Of a stretch of 5,047 nucleotides of DNA, positions 1 through 5,047 are shown one piece after another. A program made the translations under genes and the position numbers. The notes under the pieces were generated by a model. It made no database searches. It was not told where the DNA came from and worked only from the letters and a program-made list of their open reading frames with translations. The stretch is from Candidatus Krumholzibacteriia bacterium (lineage in GTDB: Bacteria; Krumholzibacteriota; Krumholzibacteriia; LZORAL124-64-63), in assembly GCA_028718575.1 (NCBI GenBank), contig JAQULN010000249.1:1-5047 (forward strand). Direction: 5' to 3'. Position 1 is the stretch's first letter, and the number at the start of each line of letters is the position of its first letter.

Positions 1-72
1 CTGGCTGAAGAGTTTGGTCATCTCGTCGTCGGTGGCGGAGAAGGGCAGGTTGCCCACATAGATCTTCTTCAC
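1..72 (-). CDS. RRM-type RNA-binding protein, N-terminal fragment (runs off left edge)
   Basis: The 24 visible residues begin (V/M)KKIYVGNLPFSATDDEM and continue TKLFSQ. This is the beta-1 strand and RNP2 motif (IYVGNL, residues 4-9) followed by helix 1 of an RNA-recognition motif. Family members in bacteria are usually short single-RRM proteins of about 80-120 residues that bind single-stranded RNA in the cytoplasm, and several are cold-induced. The RNP1 motif that would confirm RNA binding lies outside the window. The GTG start at 72 is chosen because it gives the usual MKKIYVGNL N-terminus. The reading frame stays open upstream to a stop near 208, but I see no ATG, GTG or TTG in frame there. 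The Shine-Dalgarno is weak: an AAGG lies 13 bases upstream, directly after a hairpin. The gene is 469 bases from the next gene on the same strand, so it probably has its own promoter and a long leader. Family assignment is fairly sure; specific function is unknown. Confidence 0.8.
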   Translation of the reverse strand, partial: MKKIYVGNLPFSATDDEMTKLFSQ

Positions 73-90
73 GTTCTCACAACTGCCTTT

Positions 91-187
91 GCCGGCTTGG
101 CCGGCACTCGCCAGCGCTCGGTACCGCCGGCCATATCCGACAGGTCCGTCGCGCTGCCAACTGTCGGTCCGACCGCGTGTCGGACCG
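91..187 (-). promoter_or_regulatory. Structured 5' leader candidate of the RRM gene
   Basis: Four inverted repeats are chained along the presumed minus-strand leader. Stem A pairs GCCGGC 91-96 with 100-105 (loop of 3). Stem B pairs TGGCCGGC 98-105 with GCCGGCCA 126-133 (loop of 20). Stem C pairs CCGACAG 137-143 with CTGTCGG 161-167 (loop of 17). Stem D pairs CGGTCCGAC 165-173 with GTCGGACCG 179-187 (9 perfect pairs, loop of 5). A and B share 100-105, and C and D share 165-167, so each pair is mutually exclusive. Stem A ends immediately before the AAAGG that would serve as ribosome binding site on the minus strand. Alternative folding that hides or frees this site is an inference. GC-rich DNA produces some such repeats by chance. 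Confidence 0.35.
165..187. repeat. Perfect 9-bp inverted repeat (stem D)
   Basis: CGGTCCGAC at 165-173 is the exact reverse complement of GTCGGACCG at 179-187, with a five-base loop between. It is the strongest single hairpin in the window. No run of T follows on either strand, so it does not look like an intrinsic terminator. It could equally be a protein-binding palindrome in DNA. Confidence 0.6.
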
Positions 188-208
188 CATCCCGTATCAC
201 CATCATGC

Positions 209-231
209 TACCGGCGCCCTGCGGCGCGGTA
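209..231. repeat. Bulged stem-loop
   Basis: TACCGGCGCC at 209-218 pairs with GGCGCGGTA at 223-231, leaving one bulged G on the left arm and a four-base CTGC loop. It gives nine pairs and lies 22 bases from stem D, so it would belong to the same RRM leader if transcription starts further upstream. No function is implied by sequence alone. Confidence 0.4.
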
Positions 232-454
232 ACGCCTCGATGTCGCAAGGTCGCACGCTCTCGGTACGACGGTCCCGATGCATTCTGGGGGTGCCAGGCA
301 GCCGGAGGATCGTGGCAGGCGAAAACGGGTGTCCCTGTCGGGATCGTTAGCAAAGATAGTTCCAGCTTCCGGCTTTCGCACGGAATATTTTACGGCGGCT
401 CGGATGCTTCCGGAACACGAGTGGCGCCGCAACGCCTCGTCGCCCACCGAGGCG

Positions 455-503
455 GCCGATCGCTTAGATCGGCTCCATCGTGGACGGCGGCCGGTTCGCC
501 GCC
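455..503 (-). terminator. Tandem hairpins after the beta-helix gene, possible U-less terminator
   Basis: Two perfect hairpins lie 12 bases apart, starting 38 bases past the stop codon of the minus-strand beta-helix gene. One is GGCGGC 486-491 with GCCGCC 498-503 (six pairs, six-base loop). The other is GCCGATC 455-461 with GATCGGC 467-473 (seven pairs, five-base loop). Their position suits transcription termination or protection of the mRNA 3' end. Neither has a U tract on the minus strand, so a classical intrinsic terminator is not supported. Confidence 0.35.
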
Positions 504-572
504 AGTCAGGCGGCCCGTTTCCTACAGATCGACTCCGGCGACTATCGCACCAGTAGCAAGCGGCCGGTTCGC
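487..572. repeat. 13-bp direct repeat
   Basis: GCGGCCGGTTCGC occurs at 487-499 and again at 560-572, 73 bases apart. The first copy lies in the hairpin downstream of the beta-helix gene and the second in its last codons. A diverged third version, GCGGCCGATCGC, is at 452-463. A short duplication or chance in GC-rich DNA could explain this. Confidence 0.4.
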
Positions 573-2200
573 GTTTCGCCGCCTGCCACAAGTCGCCCGC
601 AATACGCGCCGGCCGCCGCCGGCCGCCCCGCCGCGTCGGTGCCGTCCCAGGTCGCGGTTGTCAATCCCGCGGGCGCGGGTCCGTCCCACAGCGTCGCCAG
701 ATGCCGCCCTGCAAGATCGTAGACGTCGAGTCGCGCTTGTCCGGCCTCAACAAGCCGGAATGCCAGGGTCGTGCGCGGATTGAACGGATTGGGGAAGTTG
801 GGCAGCAACACGACCCTCGCGGCGGGCGGGCTCTCCGGTACCGGCACGCCGCCGCTGTACTCGTAGGCGCCAATGTCGACGCGGTCGCCGCAAACCCGCT
901 CGTTGCCCGCCAGGTCGACCGCCGGCAACCCGAGGCCGCTGCAATCGGGCGTGCCGGCGTCGCGGCACGGCGAGTTAGCGGCCAACGCGTACGGATGCTC
1001 GCCGGTCCCGTGCCAGGACGGCGGCTGGTCGATGTTCCCCGCGAGCAGGGTCACGGTCCCGAAGGTGCCGCCGGACGCCAGGTCCTGCACGTCGCAGTAG
1101 TCCAGGGTCGCCGTGCAGTTGGTGTTCATGTAGATCTGAGAGCCGCTGCCGGCGGAATTCTCGAAAACGATGTTATTGGTCAGGATCGGCAGGCTGGGTA
1201 TGACACTGCCGATATAGTGGAACGTCGCGTAGATGCCGCCGCCCTGGCTCGCCGAGTTGCCGGCGATCGTGTTGTTGTAGACCAGCGGATTCGAACCCGT
1301 CAGCCGGATGCCGCCGCCGGACGCGGCGTTGTTGCCGGCGAGCAGATTGCCGATAATGTACGGATTGCACAGATAGCACTCGATGGCACTGCCGTTATTG
1401 TTCTCGATGCGATTGTTGACGAGTCGGGCGTGGGCGCCGGACAGATAGATCGCAGTGCCTGGATGGTCGCGGATCACGTTGCCGCGGATCGTGGCAGCCG
1501 AGTTGACGAGCGCGGAGATCGCGCGGCCACGCACCGCTGTGTTGCCAGCGATCAGGTTGTTTTCGATGACCGGCGCGGACCAGTATAGGTAGATGCCGCC
1601 GCCGTCGGCGCCGGACGCGTTGCCCACGATCCGGCAGTTCGCGATGACCACCTCGCTGGCGTAGTCGCAGGCAATACCACCGCCGCCCCAACTGCCCGCG
1701 CCGCTGGTCGCCTGGTTGCCGGTGATCAAGGAGTGGCGGATCTCCGTTCTGGCGCGCTCGAGGTAGATGCCGGCGCCGGTGTTGTCGGGACAGCTTCCGG
1801 AGGCCCGGCCGTCCTGGATCCGGCAGTAGCGGAGTTCGGAGACCGGCTGCCCGCTGGTAGCCGTGTCGCGGAAGCGCAGGCTGTGCCAGCCCGTCAGGGA
1901 GTTCTCGGCGCGGAAACGAATGCTGTCCGCCTCGGTGCCGATGGCGAGCAGCCGTCCGTGGACGTTGAACTTGTAATGCCCCTGGAACCGCATCTCGACG
2001 CCGGGTTCGATCGTCAGGGTCGCGCCTGCCGGCACGTCGATCTCACCGGTGATCAAGTACGGAGAACCCGCGGTGGTCCAGGTGCCGCTGACCTCGCCGC
2101 CGGGGATGGTCTCGGCGCGCGGGACGCCCACAAGCAGGCCGAGGATCAGCGAGGCCGCCGCCAGGCAGCGGCCGGTCAAACGCGTTAGGGATGTCGGCAT
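542..2200 (-). CDS. Secreted right-handed beta-helix protein with FlgD-like C-terminal domain
   Basis: This 552-residue protein is built for export. Residues 1-29 form a likely Sec signal peptide: arginines at 7 and 11, a hydrophobic core at about 13-26, and possible cleavage after A29. Residues 35-100 (with TLTIEPGVEMRF at 61-72) match the N-terminal cap common in parallel beta-helix proteins. About 120-360 holds Asn- and Gly-rich coils of roughly 21-25 residues with recurring GN and GGGI (176, 203, 298, 323), typical of PbH1-type repeats. VDIGAYEY at 441-448 closes the helix region in a way seen in many such proteins. Residues 463-552 form a FlgD-like Ig module with FPNPFNP (469-475), VYDLAGR and WDGTD. 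Family members may bind or cleave polysaccharide, but I see no catalytic motif, so function is unknown. The start is fixed by AGGAGG seven bases upstream and by the signal peptide; the frame continues upstream to 2362 but that would bury the signal. It is divergent from arsR. Confidence 0.9.
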   Translation of the reverse strand: MPTSLTRLTGRCLAAASLILGLLVGVPRAETIPGGEVSGTWTTAGSPYLITGEIDVPAGATLTIEPGVEMRFQGHYKFNVHGRLLAIGTEADSIRFRAENSLTGWHSLRFRDTATSGQPVSELRYCRIQDGRASGSCPDNTGAGIYLERARTEIRHSLITGNQATSGAGSWGGGGIACDYASEVVIANCRIVGNASGADGGGIYLYWSAPVIENNLIAGNTAVRGRAISALVNSAATIRGNVIRDHPGTAIYLSGAHARLVNNRIENNNGSAIECYLCNPYIIGNLLAGNNAASGGGIRLTGSNPLVYNNTIAGNSASQGGGIYATFHYIGSVIPSLPILTNNIVFENSAGSGSQIYMNTNCTATLDYCDVQDLASGGTFGTVTLLAGNIDQPPSWHGTGEHPYALAANSPCRDAGTPDCSGLGLPAVDLAGNERVCGDRVDIGAYEYSGGVPVPESPPAARVVLLPNFPNPFNPRTTLAFRLVEAGQARLDVYDLAGRHLATLWDGPAPAGLTTATWDGTDAAGRPAAAGAYCGRLVAGGETRTGRLLLVR

Positions 2201-2207
2201 CGCCACG

Positions 2208-2213
2208 CCTCCT
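2208..2213 (-). promoter_or_regulatory. Ribosome binding site of the beta-helix gene
   Basis: The minus strand reads AGGAGG, a full consensus Shine-Dalgarno, seven bases before the ATG at 2200. This decides the start in favour of residue 55 of the longer open frame that begins at 2362. Confidence 0.85.
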
Positions 2214-2343
2214 GTCTCTGTCCTATCTCTCGCCTGCGCGACCGGAGCGCCCGGCCGGGAGCCCTCGCCGCTCCTCGCGTGTTCGCACATCAACGGAAAC
2301 GCGGCAAAGCGGCCGGAATCACAAACAGGCACGTCGGTATCTT

Positions 2344-2372
2344 CGAATATTCGGACAGACACCGTCGCGACG
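2344..2372. repeat. Two 10-bp perfect palindromes upstream of the beta-helix gene
   Basis: CGAATATTCG at 2344-2353 and CGTCGCGACG at 2363-2372 are both perfect palindromes, with centres 19 bases apart, in the divergent intergenic region. The AT-rich first one could overlap a minus-strand promoter for the beta-helix gene, but no convincing -35/-10 pair is visible. No function is assigned. Confidence 0.35.
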
Positions 2373-2413
2373 ACATTTCTCTCCGCGGCACCTCACCTTC
2401 CCCACATCGGCCA

Positions 2414-2441
2414 TTGCGCCGGCGGTTCTTGCAGCTATCAT
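2414..2441 (+). promoter_or_regulatory. Predicted promoter of the arsR-arsC-acr3 operon
   Basis: A -35-like TTGCGC (2414-2419, three of six consensus bases) is followed after 16 bases by TATCAT (2436-2441, five of six). Transcription would begin near 2448, at the left edge of the palindromic operator. A repressor bound there would block initiation, which fits ArsR autorepression. The layout supports the call more than the modest -35 does. Sigma-70-like recognition is assumed. Confidence 0.55.
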
Positions 2442-2448
2442 GGTACAG

Positions 2449-2464
2449 TTAGCTGTTCAGCTAA
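2449..2464 (+). promoter_or_regulatory. Predicted ArsR operator, perfect inverted repeat
   Basis: TTAGCTG-TT-CAGCTAA is a perfect seven-base inverted repeat with a two-base spacer. It ends 16 bases before the arsR start and overlaps the predicted transcription start. ArsR/SmtB-family dimers are known to bind such inverted repeats near the promoter of their own operon and to leave on binding trivalent arsenic or antimony. A further half-site CAGCTA at 2432-2437 lies inside the promoter, so the three AGCT cores are at 2433, 2451 and 2459. Binding by this particular ArsR is inferred from position. Confidence 0.7.
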
Positions 2465-2470
2465 ATGATC

Positions 2471-2474
2471 GGAG
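2471..2474 (+). promoter_or_regulatory. Ribosome binding site choosing a TTG start for arsR
   Basis: GGAG lies six bases before the TTG at 2481, three before the TTG at 2478 and fifteen before the ATG at 2490. Spacing favours 2481. Confidence 0.5.
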
Positions 2475-2480
2475 TCGTTG

Positions 2481-2876
2481 TTGGAACGCATGTTGGCCGC
2501 GCTGAAAGCCCTCGCCGACCGCAATCGGCTGCGCATCGTCGCCGCGCTCGACGGCGCGGACGAACTCTGCGCCTGCCAGATCACGGGCCTGCTGGCGGTG
2601 ACCGGAGCGACCGTGAGCCGGCACCTGGCCGTGCTCGAACGCGCCGGTTTGGTCAACAAACGCCGCGCCGGCCGCTGGATATGGTACCGCCTGGCCGCCG
2701 CCCCCCGTTACGAAGATCTGCTGATCTGGCTCAGGCGCGCGACGGCGGGCGACCGCCGGCTCGCCGCCGACCGCAAGACGCTCGCGAAGATCCTCGCCGT
2801 CGATCCCGCCGACTACTGCCGCCGGCAGCGCAGCAACGCTGGTCTTGCTTGTGCGCGAACGGAGAAGAACCGATGA
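2481..2876 (+). CDS. arsR: ArsR-family metalloid-responsive transcriptional repressor
   Basis: A 131-residue winged helix-turn-helix repressor of the ArsR/SmtB family. It should bind the operator just upstream as a dimer and release it when trivalent arsenic or antimony binds. Residues 4-23 (MLAALKALADRNRLRIV...) are the family's N-terminal helices. ELCACQITGLL at 28-38 is the metalloid-sensing alpha-3 region, GATVSRHLAVLERAGLV (42-58) is the recognition helix region, and KRRAGRWIWYRL (60-71) is the wing. The sensing site keeps Cys30 and Cys32, but the third cysteine of the E. coli-type ELCVCDLC site is absent. Two further cysteines, Cys113 and Cys124, lie in the C-terminal tail and might supply a ligand. 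The start is uncertain: TTG 2481 has the best Shine-Dalgarno spacing, with TTG 2478 or ATG 2490 possible. It is first in the operon and its stop overlaps the arsC start by four bases (ATGA). Confidence 0.94.
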   Translation: MERMLAALKALADRNRLRIVAALDGADELCACQITGLLAVTGATVSRHLAVLERAGLVNKRRAGRWIWYRLAAAPRYEDLLIWLRRATAGDRRLAADRKTLAKILAVDPADYCRRQRSNAGLACARTEKNR

Positions 2877-3312
2877 CCCGCAAACAACGCATCCTCTTTC
2901 TGTGCACGGGCAACTCGTGCCGCAGCCAGATGGCCGAGGGCTGGGCGCGCCACCTCAAGGGCGACGTGCTCGAGGCCCACTCGGCCGGCATCGCAACGCA
3001 CGGCCTGAACCCGCGCGCCGTCCAGGTGATGGCCGAAGCCGGCGTCGACATCAGCGGCCACCGCTCGCAGCACGTCGACGAGTTCCGGGACGTCTGCTTC
3101 GATGTGGTCGTCACGGTCTGCAGCCATGCCCACGAGACGTGTCCGATCTTTCCCGGCCGTGCGCGCGTCGTGCACCATGGCTTCGACGACCCGCCGGCCT
3201 TGACCAAGAACCTCGCCGACGAGGCGGCGATCATCGCCGTCTACCGGCGCGTGCGGGACGAGATCCGCGATTACGTCGCCACGCTGCCGGGAAGCCTCGC
3301 CAAGGAGCCAGC

Positions 3313-3316
<4 letters not shown>
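2873..3316 (+). CDS. arsC: Arsenate reductase, thioredoxin-coupled LMW-phosphatase type
   Basis: A 147-residue cytoplasmic enzyme that reduces arsenate to arsenite. The N-terminus holds the phosphatase-like P-loop CTGNSCR at 11-17, with nucleophile Cys11 and anion-binding Arg17. Cys83 and Cys90, in TVCSHAHETCP, match the spacing of the redox pair Cys82/Cys89 of Staphylococcus aureus ArsC, which relays the disulfide to thioredoxin. FDDPP at 104-108 carries the general-acid aspartate, Asp105. All catalytic residues are present and the length is normal for the family. This separates it from the glutaredoxin-dependent E. coli ArsC and from ordinary LMW tyrosine phosphatases, which lack the second cysteine pair. 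GGAGAAG eight bases upstream (from GGAG) gives a strong ribosome binding site. The start overlaps the arsR stop and the stop overlaps the acr3 start, both as ATGA, which implies translational coupling. No thioredoxin gene is in view, so a host one must serve. Confidence 0.96.
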
Positions 3317-4506
<1,190 letters not shown>

Positions 4507-4643
4507 GGGCGGCGGCGGCGCGGGGCACTATAATCGGACGGCGGGGTCGCGATGTGGGTATGATCCGTCAGTGCTAGCGCCTGGCGCTCGGCGAGATAGA
4601 CCATCCCGTGCGACGGTTACAGGTGAATCGTCGACCGCGTTCG

Positions 4644-4666
4644 GCGCTTCCGCAGTTCCGGAGCGC
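4644..4666. terminator. Weak hairpin between convergent genes
   Basis: GCGCTTC (4644-4650) pairs with GGAGCGC (4660-4666), seven pairs including one G-U, around a nine-base loop. It lies between the acr3 stop and the end of the minus-strand gene, seven bases from the latter's stop, so it could act for either transcript. No T run follows on either strand. It is the best candidate in the 166-base gap, but a poor one. Confidence 0.25.
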
Positions 4667-4672
4667 GTGCGT

Positions 4673-5047
4673 TCAGCGAGCGAGCGTCAGACGCCGGGCC
4701 ACTCGGTTGCCGCCTTGCTCCAGGACAGCCAGATACACGCCGCTAGCAGCCAGACCACCGGCACGATCGCGCCCATCCCAGACCGCCGTGTGCTGGCCGG
4801 CCGGTAACGGGCCGTCGACCAGGTTCCGCAGCCGGCGCCCGCGTACGTCGGCGATCCAGAGCTGCGCCATGCCCGCGGCAGGCAGGACGAACGCGATCTC
4901 GGTCTGCGGGTTGAAGGGATTGGGCGCAGCGCTTTGCAGCTGCAGCCGCAGCGCGACCGGGGCGACCTGCTCGTGCGGGTCCACGCCGGTCGTCGCGCCG
5001 AAGATCTCGTCGAGGAGCCATGCCTTGCTGTCGGCCGTGATCAGGAC
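4673..5047 (-). CDS. C-terminal part of a protein with FlgD-like domain (runs off right edge)
   Basis: The frame is open from the right edge to a TGA at 4673-4675, giving 124 residues of which the N-terminal part is missing. Residues 1-20 (VLITADSKAWLLDEIFG...) are the end of an upstream domain I cannot identify. About 31-124 form a FlgD-like Ig module: APNPFNPQTEIAFVLP (41-56), a beta strand LWIADVRGRRL, GPLPAGQHTAVWDGRDRAG, SGVYLAVL, and an RRLTLAR end. The same module closes the beta-helix protein at 542-2200, with the same order of motifs but clearly different sequence, so the two are not a recent duplication. In FCB-related bacteria such tails sit at the end of secreted or surface proteins; whether they act as a sorting signal here is inferred. 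A GTG at 4984 is an internal codon and not a likely start, since the frame and domain continue past it. It converges on acr3. Confidence 0.85.
   Translation of the reverse strand, partial: VLITADSKAWLLDEIFGATTGVDPHEQVAPVALRLQLQSAAPNPFNPQTEIAFVLPAAGMAQLWIADVRGRRLRNLVDGPLPAGQHTAVWDGRDRAGGLAASGVYLAVLEQGGNRVARRLTLAR

Larger units (their letters stand above)
73..541. other. 469-base intergenic region without a credible gene
   Basis: Open frames across this stretch give Arg/Pro/Ala-rich translations with no recognisable domain and no convincing ribosome binding sites, so I read it as non-coding. It should hold the promoter and 5' leader of the minus-strand RRM gene and the 3' end of the minus-strand beta-helix transcript. 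The most AT-rich patch is about 345-395. On the minus strand it offers TAAAAT (387-392) and TATCTT (353-358) as possible -10 boxes, but neither has a good -35, so I do not call a promoter. Perfect or near-perfect inverted repeats lie at 91-105, 98-133, 137-167, 165-187, 209-231, 455-473 and 486-503, listed separately or in the findings. Confidence 0.6.

Noticed and set aside
208..591. Minus-strand open frame between the beta-helix and RRM genes
   Set aside because: It has low-complexity Arg/Ser-rich translation, no ribosome binding site, overlaps the end of the beta-helix gene, and crosses several hairpins.
97..783. Long plus-strand open frame across the left intergenic region and the end of the beta-helix gene
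   Set aside because: Its translation is Arg/Pro/Ala-rich without any domain, and it overlaps 242 bases of a well-supported gene on the other strand. GC-rich DNA keeps such frames open.
2201..2362. N-terminal extension of the beta-helix protein to an ATG at 2362
   Set aside because: A perfect AGGAGG and a typical signal peptide fix the start at 2200; the extra 54 residues resemble nothing and would bury the signal peptide.
2465..2872. In-frame extension of arsC upstream through arsR
   Set aside because: It is the shadow of arsR in another frame. The ArsC N-terminus starts at the ATG at 2873 with a good ribosome binding site.
2845..3312. In-frame extension of acr3 upstream through arsC
   Set aside because: It is an Arg/Pro-rich shadow of arsC; Acr3 starts at 3313 after AAGGAG.
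4529..4534. Perfect TATAAT as a plus-strand promoter after acr3
   Set aside because: No -35-like hexamer lies 15-19 bases upstream (the sequence there is G/C only) and no plus-strand gene follows, only the convergent gene.
4576..4588. AGCGCC-T-GGCGCT inverted repeat as terminator of the ars operon
   Set aside because: The one-base loop cannot form as drawn, leaving a four-pair stem, and no T tract follows.

Overview
The window is GC-rich bacterial DNA. Two proteins on the minus strand end in the same kind of C-terminal module: a PNPFNP motif, then an Ig-like FlgD-type fold closing with an R-x-L-x-x-x-R-like end. From general knowledge, this tail on secreted proteins, together with high GC, points to an uncultivated lineage of the FCB group or its neighbours (for example Eisenbacteria, Krumholzibacteriota, Latescibacterota or Zixibacteria). 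The phylum is an inference and no marker gene is present to settle it.

Layout from left to right. (1) 1-72, minus: the first 24 codons of a small RRM-type RNA-binding protein, cut by the window edge. (2) 73-541: a 469-base stretch with no credible gene. It probably holds the RRM gene's promoter and a 5' leader rich in perfect stem-loops, some mutually exclusive, plus two tandem hairpins just after the next gene. (3) 542-2200, minus: a secreted right-handed beta-helix protein with signal peptide and FlgD-like tail. (4) 2201-2480: a divergent intergenic region with a recognisable promoter and a perfect palindromic operator for the arsenic operon. (5) 2481-4506, plus: a compact three-gene arsenic-resistance operon, arsR-arsC-acr3, with ATGA stop/start overlaps at both junctions. 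(6) 4507-4672: a short convergent intergenic region. (7) 4673-5047, minus: the C-terminal 124 residues of a second FlgD-tailed protein, cut by the right edge.

The arsenic genes form a complete minimal arsenate pathway. ArsR senses trivalent metalloid and releases its operator. ArsC, of the thioredoxin-coupled low-molecular-weight-phosphatase type, reduces arsenate to arsenite. Acr3 exports arsenite through the inner membrane. The flanking FlgD-tailed proteins are likely export or surface cargo and have no evident role in arsenic metabolism.

I see no clear undescribed defence or mobile system here. The points most worth a second look are the chained hairpins upstream of the RRM gene, the operator layout and unusual cysteine arrangement of ArsR, and an apparent long insertion in Acr3.
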